DNA of 64,000 nucleotides from Vandiemenella viatica (taxonomy: Eukaryota > Arthropoda > Insecta > Orthoptera > Morabidae): the NCBI GenBank assembly GCA_031002005.1, contig CM061919.1:32143088-32207087 (forward strand), in the 5' to 3' direction. Position numbers and translations under genes: made by a program. Positions 42,481 to 52,255 of this stretch are shown one piece after another (the stretch's first letter is position 1; every line of letters begins with the position of its first letter). The notes below the pieces were generated by a model that saw only the letters and a list, made by a program, of their open reading frames with translations, was not told the DNA's origin and searched no databases.

Positions 42481-43055
42481 GATATCATTTTACCGTCGGC
42501 TAATAGGGAATTTTGACGCCTTTCTCCGATCAACATGATGCCAGACGTTTTCTGCAACTGGTACCTGGAAATCCAAACTTGCCGCTTTTACTACAGTTGG
42601 CTGCGGAATTTCTTCGACGCACTGCCGCTCCTCATCTAGGATGCTCTATACCTGGGCTTGAAGAGATGCCATAGTATTAAGAATCTCCTAGAGAGCCAGA
42701 CGTCTAATGGAACACTTCGCACAAGCCATGTCACCTGAAACATACAAATGAAGCACAAAAATCGGCGACTGCTACTAACGGTTGCTAAAGCTCGACTACT
42801 GGCTGATTTACTATCTACACAGGAAAATCAAAGATAAAAACTAAAGCTACCTAGCACACTTTTAAATTAAATACGAACGTCGGCGTCTGCTACTAACAGC
42901 TGCTGAGCCTGACTGCTGACCTCGACTGCTGAGTCACTACCTAAATAGGAAAATCACAGATAAAAACCAAAGCTACCTAGCACACTTTAAAATTAAAAAC
43001 GAAAGTCGGCGTTTGCTGCTAACGGCTGCTTAGCCTGATTTCTGAGCTCGACGAA
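42481..43055 (-). repeat. CR1-B 5' region with tandem repeats
   Basis: 42481-42735 is the 5' part of ORF1, too decayed to read. 42750-43045 contains about two and a third copies of a 120-130-bp unit: CGGCG-CTGCTACTAAC, AGCTACCTAGCACACTTT and AATCA-AGATAAAAAC recur at 42765/42888/43008 and related positions. Such arrays upstream of LINE ORF1 often act as promoters; this is inference. Confidence 0.7.
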
Positions 43056-43970
43056 GTATAAGACCGACTTCAGCAGGTTTAAAAATTTTCCAATCATCAC
43101 AAATCAGAAGCGGCATTTTAAAAAATACCTCCAGCTCAATAAACCCACCACATCCCCCCAGAAGGAGAAAAATTTCCCCCAACGCCTTAACTTGCACGAA
43201 TGTAGATACAAGAAACGCGTCCGGAGGGGGGGAAGAGGGCTCGGGACAGGACCCCGGGTGCGCCAAACCCGTCATCCAGGCCTCCCCGTAGCGAGTCCCA
43301 GAAGCCGAGAAGCAGAATGAAAGTGCAACTGAAAGTAAGCTGGGGTAAATTCCAGTCCAACAAGAAGAAACGCCCAAGGTTACCGCCTTTCTGCCATTCG
43401 CCGGAAATGCGTCGGGGAAAATTGTCAGAATCCTTGCACGACATGGATAAAATGTGTCTACCAACCACCAGCCAGAATACGGGACTCTCTCCATTCAGTC
43501 AATGATGATCTTGGTCTAAGAATTGTGGGTAAACCGGTGCGAAGAACATAAACGCTATCTCCGCATAGGGCAATACAGCAAAACAGCGATCGCCGAGTAC
43601 TTCTACGACCATGTTCCCAGAGTAGAATTCAATAACGATAGGATACTGGCTAGAACTTCACATTTTCGGGAATCTGTTATCAAGGAAGCGATCGAAATTC
43701 GACTGGCCAACACATTCAGTAGACACAGTGGTCTATGTATTAGTGAGGCATGGAAACCAGCTGTGACAAGAATCCGCAGAGAATGTTGTACCTCTGTCCA
43801 TCTGCCACCGTAGAGGGCTTCATATTAGTTCGGGCCGCAACAGGAACTATAGCCAAATCCACTGTCAGCCATCCGCCGGAAGCGGATATGTGTATAAGGA
43901 AGTGTTGCACCCGAGGTATCTCAGTCACTGGAAATGTCAACTGTAGCTTGCAAGCGACATCCTGACCTTC
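43056..43970 (+). pseudogene. PLE-B linker and endonuclease, plus strand
   Basis: The last part of PLE-B. The linker at about 43380-43530 reads GKIVRILARHG, then a phase giving KIRDSLHSVNDDLGLRIVG. The endonuclease follows in the frame 43523-43813: CEEHKRYLRIGQYSKTAIAE, FNNDRILARTSHF and EAIEIRLANTF. The protein tail lies at 43750-43965. The GIY-YIG signature segment that should lie between GLRIVG and CEEHK is missing, so this copy has lost the catalytic start of the domain. 43056-43330 matches 14140-14370 in inverse. Confidence 0.8.
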
Positions 43971-44169
43971 TGGATCGACTCGTCATGCATAAGAGTCAAA
44001 CCTCTCCATTTCCGCAGAAATCACTCCTATCAAGATCTGGACATGACTTCTGGCGAACGGCAACCCTCGTAAGTGAACACTCTACCCAGAAGACTTCAAA
44101 TTCATCTTGGGTTATCCACAGATGACCTCTTGACTTTTGTCAAAGTTATGATAGTACCTGAAAACAGCT

Positions 44170-45337
44170 ACTACGCAGAGAAGATTCTCCCGCTGGGGTA
44201 ACCGTGTGGCCGGAACCGCTGGTTTTCCCGATCATGCATGCGGACCATTACGACTTCGAGAAATATACTGGACTGCTGAGGAAGAGGTTCAAAATCTTCG
44301 GCTTCGACCCGGCTGGTAACACCACCCTCAATATCAAGAAACTTGCTCCAACCAGGTCGACCCCACCGACAACACTCAAAATTCAAGATCCATCAAGGTC
44401 AACGCCACCGTCAACACCCACGTCTCAAATTGTGAAGTCACCCACTCTATAGATCAACACGACACCTGAAGCGATGGCGGTTGACAACCATCCCGAAGCA
44501 GAAGAAACCACCGAGATTCAGCAGGATGAAGAAGGACCCGTTCATCCGCATACTATATTCTATAACGGCAACTACGGAGAATTGGTGACCTCCTTCTCCA
44601 GGGAGACAGACAACCAACTTCTCTACTTTCCAGTCAAGGAGGGCCTACGTTTCCTACCGTAGCACCCTACACAACTCTGTCGTCTGACGGAATTCTTGGA
44701 CGGGAGCGGCGTCCGCCACGCCGCAGTGTACCCTCGGCGGCCTACGAGACTGGTCGTCCGCGGGCTTCCGGCTGATGTTCCTGAGGATACGGTGGCCACC
44801 GAGCTCAACAGCGGTGGCATCTTAGCCTCGGATATGCATCAGATGCGTCGCCCGGGCACTGAAGAACGTCTACCACTGTACACGTTTCAACCTGCGATGC
44901 GTCTACAGCGGGTGAATAGGACGACGCGTCTCCTCGGACATATGGTCCGACTGGAAATGAAGAAAAGACCAACGTTCACCCAGGCTCAGTTATTTTGCTG
45001 TCAGGCCCACGAGTACTTGGCCCATGTCTGAACAGGACAGAAGCGTTGCGTGAGAAGTACAGGCGGTCACAACATGGCATACGGCAACATCCCACGAGAC
45101 AGGATTACAAGATGTTGCAACTGCAGCGGTAACCATCCAGCCTGCTACAGTGGCTGTCAGACAAAGAAAAACCTCCGTGCCGACATTCCAGCGACTAACG
45201 CTGATAGGCTGTCTTCTTCTTTTTAAAAGACCAAGCGGCAAGCCAGTCGACGAAGACCTGAAGCCAACATAAATGAGCACCCAGCAACGGCAACGAAGCA
45301 GTCTTATTCAACAAACCGCGTCCTCTGATACCCTTTT
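44170..45337 (+). pseudogene. Jockey-4 ORF1
   Basis: ORF1 of another Jockey-like LINE on the plus strand. 44204-44452 gives a helical segment (FEKYTGLLRKRFKIFGFDP) and a Thr/Pro/Ser-rich stretch. 44474-44662 is acidic. 44696-45031 gives RLVVRGLPADVPEDTVATEL, the folded Jockey ORF1 motif. The zinc knuckles follow across shifted frames (CCQAHEYLAHV and CCNCSGNHPACYSGC near 44995-45160). Stops and shifts are frequent. It is cut at 45337 by the 3' tail of Jockey-2. Confidence 0.72.
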
Positions 45338-45539
45338 TTTTCTCTCTCTCTCTCTCTGCCGTTTGGCTTGCTTTGAAGTCCCGCTATATGTCGAATAGCA
45401 TAACTTCCTTTTTTAGGTGGGTGGGTTTTGTGATGCTCAATTTCGTTTTTTCGCTTAAGTGGAATAACCAGGCTTTGAACTTCGACGAAATTCTTATTTG
45501 GAACCCCTTCTGTTCTTTAAATAGTTGGTAACGTTGCCT

Positions 45540-48246
45540 CCATTATTTTACTAAGTGGTACTCTGTATTTATGCCATCGTTTAGGTGCATAAGTTCCTAC
45601 ATTTTTGTACCGATCGTTTAAGTTTCTAATTGTTCCGATTCTCTTAATTAGTTGTTCTGTTTTGTTGGACTTTTTATGGGCAAAATGGATGTGGCTTCAT
45701 GTAGTTCTGTGATTCTGGTGCTGTAAGGAGCGTTAAGTATGACTCGTAGAAATTTGTTTTTCAGTTGTTGTATATGTAAAACATTGGTGTTAGATGCCAT
45801 GCCCCAGATTTCGCATCCATATAGTAGAGTTGGAATGATAATGGATTTGTAAATTCTCAGTTTGGTTGCCTGCGTCATTTCGGTGCTTTTCATGATTGGC
45901 TACAGGTTTAAGAAGATTGCGAGTCCTTTTCTCTTTTGATCTAAGATGTGTTGTCGGAATAAAAGCTTATTGTCAAGTATTATCCCAAGATACTTATATG
46001 TAGCGTTCCATTTGATGGGTTTGCCCATGAAGGTAAGGTTTTGTTGTAATATTGGCCTTTTTTTTTGTAAAGTACATGGCTGCGCACTTCTCAGCGTTTA
46101 TTTTTATTTTATTGCGTCTACTCCATGTGGCGATGTCGTTTAATGCCTTCTGTAGCCTTCTTATATTTAGGTCGTGCTTATTACCGTTGGTTGTACACCA
46201 AGTATGCTTGGTGTCGTCGGCATACTGACCGAGTTGAACATGTCGTTGACGTATATATTAAATAAAGTAGGTGACAAAACAGCTCCTTGATGGACACCTG
46301 TTTCCATGTTGTATATTGCAGAGCGTTATCCATCTACGGAGACATAAAATCTGCGTCCTGTTAAGTAGTTACCAATCATCTTTACCAGGCTATGCTGTAA
46401 CGTTGTTTGAGTTCGTAGTTTGACGAATAATTTCGGAATCCATACTTTATTGAACGCTTTTTCAACGTCAAGAAAGACAGCAGCCGTTGATTTGCTCATG
46501 TTTAATCCGTGCGTGATATTTTCTACGATCCATAGCAGCTGACATGTTGTGGACGCTTTGGGTTGGAATCCATATTGTTCTGGTCGGATAATTTTGTCTC
46601 TTTCAAGCGTTTTCTTCATCCTCGTGAGTATGAGTTTTTCAAATATTTTCGATACGGAAGATAAGAGGCTGAATTGCCTGTAGCTACCTGGTAGTGTTGG
46701 ATTTTTCCCCTTTTTCGGAATTGCGATCACTTTAGCCAGTTTCCACCGTTCATGAAAGTAACTGTTTAACAGGCATACATTAAAAATCCTGGTCATGAGT
46801 ACTATTGCTTTTGTGGGTAAGTTTTTGAGGTGTAGGTTGTTGATTTTGTCAGGCCCTGGGGATTTGTAAGCGTTCAGTTTTTGTATTGCTTTCTTTACTT
46901 CTCGAGATGTTATCAGATCTGGGAATTCTTCTACTGGTGTTTCCATTATTTATCTGGCGGCTTCTTCTATTATCGCAGTTTCTTCAATTTCTTGGGCGAT
47001 TTTTTCCGTGGCTGGTATAGTGGGTGGCAAAGTTTTCTGCAAGTACTTCGGCTCTGGCAGGAGGGGAGAAGCATGGTCCATCTGGTCCAGTTATAGAATG
47101 TTTTGGTTGTTTGGGTTAACTACTAGCTCGGATTAACTTCCAGGAATCTCTATTCTTTAACATAAGGGTTTCCATGCGATCCTCCCATTGTTCAGTCCTC
47201 CTATCTTTTAGTCTATTAGTCAGCTGTCGTGGGAGACGTTGATATTCCCTTCGGTCTCTAGAATCCCTGTAGCGTTGCCGCTATTTTCTATGATGATTCT
47301 TTAGTTAGTGAATGTCTTTGAGGATAGGTGGCAGTCCGTCATAATTTTAGTTGTAGGTGTAAGTTTGCATTGACGCTTTCTTGGCGGATTGCGAGATTAC
47401 TTCCTCGAGATGTTTCACTGCCATATCAATTCGTTCTGGGGACGCGACTTTATGGGCTGTTCTGATATGGTTGTGGACTAATCTTGTGTAGTGAGCCCAA
47501 TTGATTTGTTGTTTCTGTTTAGGTTTTTCACCAACGCCCAGCCAGTTTCCGAGCTTCAGCACAACGGGATTATGGTCTGACGTTAAATCTTGAATTGTTT
47601 AGAGGGTAAGGCGATGGTTGATGTTTTTTGTAATTGTTATATCCAGAAAGTCTGGTTGATATCTTGGATATGCAGGAATATGTGTAGGTTGCGACGGCGC
47701 TAAGATAGATATATTGCGTAGGTCAGCTAGTTCAAGTAGTTGTTCTCCACGCCTGTTGCATCTTATAGAGTTCCAAGCATAGTGTTTAGCATTTAGATCT
47801 CCTCCTATGAGTATTCTGGAGCCTGTAGAAAGCAATGTGTCAAGATCTTGATCTATGAGCATTATATTTGGAGCAAGGTATGCTGCAAAGACTTTGACTT
47901 TTCCCCCTTTTGCAAATATAGATACTCCTGTTGCCTCAATTTCAATTAGTGGAAGGTTTTGGATTGGTTGATGCGTGATGTTATTTTTAATAAAGATGGC
48001 TGTTCCTCCACCTCGAGGAACCACTCTGTCATTTCTGTAGATGTGCATTCCAGGCATTTTTATCCTGGCACTCAGTAGTAGATGCGTTTCAGTAATCAGA
48101 AAAATGGTTATGTTGTGTCGCTTTTGGAAGTCGATTAACTCGTTTATTTCACTTTTTAGCCTGTTTGCGTTCCATATGACTATTTTTGTCTGATGTTCTA
48201 TATTGCTGAGTCGATCCATTTTTATTCCAGAAAGGACAGAACGCAT
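45540..48246 (-). pseudogene. Jockey-2 ORF2: endonuclease and RT
   Basis: The endonuclease frame 47599-48246 starts near ATG 48219 and shows VIWNANRLKSEI, ITETHLLLSARI and IGGDLNAKHYAWNS. RT follows in 46326-46946 with YKSPGPDKINNLHLKNLP, PGSYRQFSLLSSVSKIFE, QYGFQPKASTTCQLLW and AVFLDVEKAFNKVW. Beyond 46320 a shifted frame reads the catalytic QYADDTK near 46220. The C terminus (IYKSIIIPTLLYGCEIWGM) is at 45648-45893. The region 46947-47598 between the domains is badly shifted. AT-rich codons distinguish it from Jockey-1 and Jockey-5. Confidence 0.85.
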
Positions 48247-48343
48247 TCAGCAAATATCAGTCATTTCTCCATGGTTACTCTTGCTGTCTTCATTTTTTGT
48301 GCCATCCGTTTGAACTTGTATATGAACTTGTTAAAGCAATCTG

Positions 48344-49573
48344 TTAGTCTTTCTTCGCTGTCCGGGTTGTTTCCTTCTCTGTTTGAGTTTTCGTTGTGCA
48401 TTTGATGCATGTTCCGTCCTGAAGCTGCACCAGCATATCATTTCCGGTTAAAGCGTCGTTGCGAGTCCTGTGGTCATTCTGCTTCTTGGTGTCAGTATCT
48501 GTTACCCACCGGTGGTTGCGCTTGCCACTGGTTGCTTGTACCAGCTGGAGGCTGCTGTCTGTTGTATTTTTCTTGTTCATTGCTTCTTTGACATCTTGGT
48601 TTTGGAGGTCGTTGGGCATTTTGGTAGATGCTGCACCCTTTCCATGATGCAGCATGGTTGCCACCACAGTTTTCGCAGGTGGCCCTTTGGTTATCTGGAA
48701 GCGTGCACTGGTTTGTGGGGTGCAGGTTAGCGCATTTCACACAACGATAAGCCAATTGACAGTATCGTGCAGTGTGTCCGATACGCTGACACCTTTGGCA
48801 CTGTGGAGGTCCAAGTCTGTTGCGATATCGTTCTACTTGTATCTTGGTGTAAAGTAGTGATTTTTGGTCATCAATTTTTCAGCAAACCAGGTTTCAGCGA
48901 TATAAGGAAGGTTGGCAAGGGAATTAGTTCCCTGCTGCTAATATCTCTTTTCTTGAACTGATGCACTGAGATAATATTGTATTCTAGTACGATTAGTTCT
49001 TCCTTGACTTCTTCTGCCTTAATTGTAGATGGTAAACTTTTTATCACAACCTGTAGTAGTTCGTTTTCAGGCATCTGGTAGGTGAAGTACTTTATTTTGT
49101 AATCTTTGAAAAATCACAAGGATATGGTAATCATGTAGGTTTTCCACGTGATATTTCAGCGTATCTCGTCGGTAGATGACTTTCAAGTTTCCTTGGAGAT
49201 GCTTTTTAATTGTGACATTCATTGCTCGAAAGTTTTCTGTGTGCATGTTCACAACTGGTGGTATTTTTTTTCCCAGCAGACTTAGCTGTTCCTGTTGGTT
49301 GAGTAGGTACGTCATCCATTTGAAAATCAGCCTGGCTTTCACATGGTTCCGTACTCAGTGGCTCAAATCTGTTGCTTAGCTGCAACGTTTTTTGTAGGTT
49401 TTCAGTCTTTTCGAGTTTCTTTTATTTGTGCTGTCTTTTCTGTTACTTTCAACTGTTAGAAACGGCAACTCCTCTTCTTCTTCAGAGTCTAGCTGCCAAC
49501 GGTTGTCATCTATTTCGCGGTCTGAGCAGGATTCTTCCGCATCCGTACCGCTACGTGCTTTTATACTCTGCAT
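48344..49573 (-). pseudogene. Jockey-2 ORF1
   Basis: ORF1 in pieces. 49376-49573 is the acidic N terminus (DSEEEEELPFLTV, start ATG at 49573). 49067-49342 includes KVIYRRDTLKYHVENL. 48871-49074 has LLQVVIKSLPSTIKAEEVKEEL, the folded Jockey ORF1 motif. 48492-48755 has CVKCANLHPTNQC and CENCGGNHAASWKGC, two zinc knuckles, with a third upstream near 48790 in another frame. 48344-48667 is the Lys/Thr-rich tail. Confidence 0.82.
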
Positions 49574-49780
49574 CGTTTAAGTTATGCTGGGTCGTTGCCG
49601 TTGAGGTCGGTCAGTGAGGCTTACAATTGGAACCCTTGCTGTCACCGTTAGGTATTCCTGGGTTCCAAAGTAATGCCAGGTCGGCAACAAGTCACTAAGC
49701 ACTAGTCCTAAACAATAAACCAAACAGTGTCCAACATAACCACGCTTCGTCGTCACCAGAATATCTTCCTTGTACAGCAC
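49574..49780 (-). promoter_or_regulatory. Jockey-2 5' UTR
   Basis: Leader upstream of ORF1. ACGGTGACAGCAAGGGT at 49635-49651 on the minus strand resembles the Jockey-1 leader motif. Confidence 0.4.
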
Positions 49781-50234
49781 AATAACACTCTATAACACTC
49801 CGATCACTTCCTTCTTCTCCTCTCTCCACCCTGACAGCCTCGAAGTCATCATGCAGTTATTTCAGCAGCAATCTCTCCTACTGACGCAAGTTGTAGCACA
49901 TTACGCTAAACAACCGGGAACGACATACCCGAAGCAGATACACAGAAGTAATGGCAACCTTAAACGAAATAGAAGCAGATGCGACTGCAATTGCAAGAAT
50001 GTCCCCATACTCTGGGGGCAATGCTACCCCAGAAGAGTTAATGTCATGGAAGTGGACACACTTTTTTTTTGCCATGTTTGTGTAGTCCCGCAACCTGGGT
50101 TGCTCTACTACTACTTGTCGCTATATTGGGATTGTGGGTTATTTTGGGGACTCTGTTTAATACACTTTTGGGGGAAAAAGGGCTATGGGCACCTTAGGCG
50201 CCCTTATGTCAAAACCCCCATAGGGTTCGTATGA
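49781..50234 (+). pseudogene. Possible Jockey-4 ORF1 tail
   Basis: An open plus-strand frame (49770-50234) begins with HPDSLEVIMQLFQQQSLLLT, a Gln-rich helical stretch like the C terminus of Jockey ORF1. That fits resumption of Jockey-4 after Jockey-2. The rest has no recognisable domain. From 50150 the palindrome-like GGGCACCTTAGGCGCCC appears. The assignment is weak. Confidence 0.35.
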
Positions 50235-50457
50235 TGGCTGGGGATGATCGCCGTGATCTGCTGCGTAAACAGCTGGACGACTCTCCCCAGCTTGTTGGCG
50301 TGTGTGTCTGCGTGGTCGCAGCGCCTTTGCTGTGGACAGCATACTGGTCCAGCCGGCGGATGCGATGGTGGCCAGCTGGTGGTCCTGTGTTGCCGGCTTG
50401 CCTGTTGCCCGTGGGTGGTCCTGTTGGATTGGAGGTCTGTCCTTCCCTCCGTTACTG

Positions 50458-52056
50458 TTAGTGGGTGTGTGTTGCTGGTTTCCTTCTCCCTTCTGCATGA
50501 CGACGCTTCCTCTCGGGGCAGCGTACGTAGCATGCAGCGTGGTCTGCACCACAGTTCGCACACGTTGGCGTGGCATCACGTGGTCGTGGGCAAACCGTGG
50601 CGCTGTGGTTTTCCCCGCATCGTACGCAGCGTACTTTTCTGCGGCAGTCCTTTGCCAGGTGTTGATACCGCTGACAGCGGAAGCATTGGATGACTGCGGC
50701 TTTCTTCTTGCGAGGTCGCTCAGCATTCATCTTGGTGGCCTGCCTGGCTGGCTGCAGGGTGTCAGTCTTGGGGACTGAGCACTGGTCGACGGCTGGGCGT
50801 GGCGCGGCTTCTGCTCCCCCACGTTCCTGGGTCGTGGTGTTGTTGGCCGGTTCATGGCTCCCAAGGTGTTCCATGGCCGACTTGATGTCCTCCTGGCTGG
50901 GACTGGTTGCCAGATATCCGGCGAGTGCCGGCCAGGAGTTGGTCGGGATGGTGGCCAGTTGGCGGAACACATCCCTCATGGCGCCGTGGTGTGAAGGTGG
51001 GACCGCTTGCAGTAGCTGGTCCAGTGACCCTTCGTGGCTGGTTGGCTGGTCCGTGGTCGCCTCGTTGCTTGGAGTGGAGAGCGACGGTCCCATTCTCCTG
51101 CTTGGTGCCGGCGACGCGAAGAGCCTGTAGTATAACTCTTCGAAATACTGGTCGCAGTCGAAGTCTTCGGCGAAGATGCAGGGGAATGGTACTCGCTGCG
51201 ACCAGTCCTTTCCTTCGTCGATGACAGGCTTGGCGAGGAGCGAGTACTTCTGGTTGCAGAGTGTACGGCGCAGTTGTTTAGGTGTGTTGGGAATATCCCA
51301 GCCATACAATCTGCTCCAGACTCGTACCCTTAGCTCGATGGTCCATGACCCTCCTTTCTCGGTAAGGAAGCTCTCGAGCTCTTGGAAGGTGGACCGCAGC
51401 GCCTTGATGCGGTACCGCTGGGTCTCATTGATGCACTGGAGGTAGAGTGGGTAGCCGACTTCGAACTTGTGGTCGTCATCCACAATCGTTGACCACGATG
51501 CATCACCCAAGGAAGCGGGCGATTCCGCCCACGGCGTGCTGTGGTCACTCGGGGTGCAGTGAGAGTCCCCGCTGTTCCCTCCGGATACAGAGAACCCCGG
51601 TATGGGTTGCTCACTGTCAGCGCCTGACCGTGAGGCACCTTGGCTCCTCGGAGCCGTCCGTTCACAGCCGCTCTGCAGCAGTGACTGGCCGTCCGGGAGT
51701 GCAGGCTGCTCCCGAGGTGCGCCCTGGTGGCGCTCCTCCGCACTGGGAGTGCCGGCTTGGGCCGATCTTCCGCCACCCCTGCGGGGCGCGGACTGCCACG
51801 GCGCATCGGTTGCGGCAGGGAGCTGGCGAGGCTGCTCCCGTGGCGCCTCCTGGGTGCCAGCCGTGGCACTAGGCGTTGGCTCCAGGCGCCCCCCTCCGCG
51901 AGCGGAGCGGTCCGGAGTCGATCTGCCTCCACCACTGTGTGGCGGAGACTTAGCTCGGGCGGTCTGTGCAGCGCCTATATCCCGCGGCGCTCGTGGTGCC
52001 GCCTGGTGGTGTGTGGGCGTATCGTCGGGCGAGGGTGGGCGGCGCCTTCTTGCCAT
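50458..52056 (-). CDS. Jockey-5 ORF1, intact 532-aa zinc-knuckle protein
   Basis: A single uninterrupted GC-rich frame, the best preserved LINE ORF in the window. Residues 1-190 are Pro/Arg/Ser/Gly-rich and probably disordered. 195-310 is a compact segment (YPLYLQCINETQRYRIKALR) with Trp-rich spots. 330-420 is a linker. Near the C terminus there are three zinc knuckles: CFRCQRYQHLAKDC, CVRCGENHSATVC and CANCGADHAACYVRC, the Jockey/R1 ORF1 arrangement that binds nucleic acid. The start is ATG 52056; another Met follows within the frame only far downstream. No ORF2 is found below 50458. Confidence 0.85.
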   Translation of the reverse strand: MARRRRPPSPDDTPTHHQAAPRAPRDIGAAQTARAKSPPHSGGGRSTPDRSARGGGRLEPTPSATAGTQEAPREQPRQLPAATDAPWQSAPRRGGGRSAQAGTPSAEERHQGAPREQPALPDGQSLLQSGCERTAPRSQGASRSGADSEQPIPGFSVSGGNSGDSHCTPSDHSTPWAESPASLGDASWSTIVDDDHKFEVGYPLYLQCINETQRYRIKALRSTFQELESFLTEKGGSWTIELRVRVWSRLYGWDIPNTPKQLRRTLCNQKYSLLAKPVIDEGKDWSQRVPFPCIFAEDFDCDQYFEELYYRLFASPAPSRRMGPSLSTPSNEATTDQPTSHEGSLDQLLQAVPPSHHGAMRDVFRQLATIPTNSWPALAGYLATSPSQEDIKSAMEHLGSHEPANNTTTQERGGAEAAPRPAVDQCSVPKTDTLQPARQATKMNAERPRKKKAAVIQCFRCQRYQHLAKDCRRKVRCVRCGENHSATVCPRPRDATPTCANCGADHAACYVRCPERKRRHAEGRRKPATHTH

Positions 52057-52255
52057 GGTGCGCGCGCAACTGCAGCTGCTCCACGATGCGACTGCTCACG
52101 CTGGCGACGACTCGACGAATGTTGAGAGTCCACCTGTCTGGTGTCCGGCTATCGTGAGTGGAAACACATTGCCTCAGCGCAAGTGAGTTACTGTATCGAG
52201 CCTGATATCGAGCCGCGTACTTAAGTAGCACGTAGCGCAGAACTCGCACAGCCAT
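52057..52255. promoter_or_regulatory. Divergent region between Jockey-5 and Jockey-6
   Basis: About 200 bp between the starts of two ORF1s in opposite directions. No coding sense found. It may hold both leaders. Confidence 0.35.

Larger units (their letters stand above)
25557..43055 (-). mobile_element. CR1-B LINE, split by CR1-A and Gypsy-3
   Basis: One minus-strand CR1-like element in three pieces: 43055-41463 (5' UTR, ORF1, start of ORF2), 31282-29491 (endonuclease and RT start) and 26519-25557 (RT end, 3' UTR). The 3' end is a short AAT repeat at 25557-25583. At each break the coding sequence resumes on the far side in the correct order. About 4.4 kb remains once insertions are removed. 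Confidence 0.85.
19440..43970 (+). mobile_element. PLE-B, one Penelope-like copy split by Jockey-1 and CR1-B
   Basis: Parts at 19440-20102, 25048-25556 and 43056-43970 are all on the plus strand. Joined, they follow the order of PLE-C: post-RT segment, GC-rich segment, linker, endonuclease. The first gap has a 10-bp duplication (CTCACCCGTG at 20093-20102 and 25048-25057) around Jockey-1. The second gap is CR1-B; comparison with PLE-C at 14290-14400 shows the two sides were adjacent. Confidence 0.8.
45338..49780 (-). mobile_element. Jockey-2, near full-length LINE
   Basis: A minus-strand element: ORF1 (49573-48344), ORF2 with endonuclease and RT (48246-45648) and a 3' end with GA repeats followed by an A run (45338-45358). 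It is inserted in Jockey-4, which seems to resume near 49790. Its 5' UTR lies at 49574-49780. Broken by several frameshifts. Confidence 0.82.

Noticed and set aside
42481..43055. Satellite DNA
   Set aside because: Fewer than three units and confined to the CR1-B 5' end, so it is better read as part of that element.
45339..45358. Independent microsatellite
   Set aside because: The T run and CT repeat match the 3' tail of the minus-strand Jockey-2 element.
50157..50726. 189-aa open frame on the minus strand
   Set aside because: For most of its length it is a second frame of the Jockey-5 ORF1; its own tail has no recognised domain.
51602..52186. 194-aa open frame on the plus strand
   Set aside because: It lies opposite the Jockey-5 ORF1 coding strand, whose GC-rich codons leave the complementary frames open.
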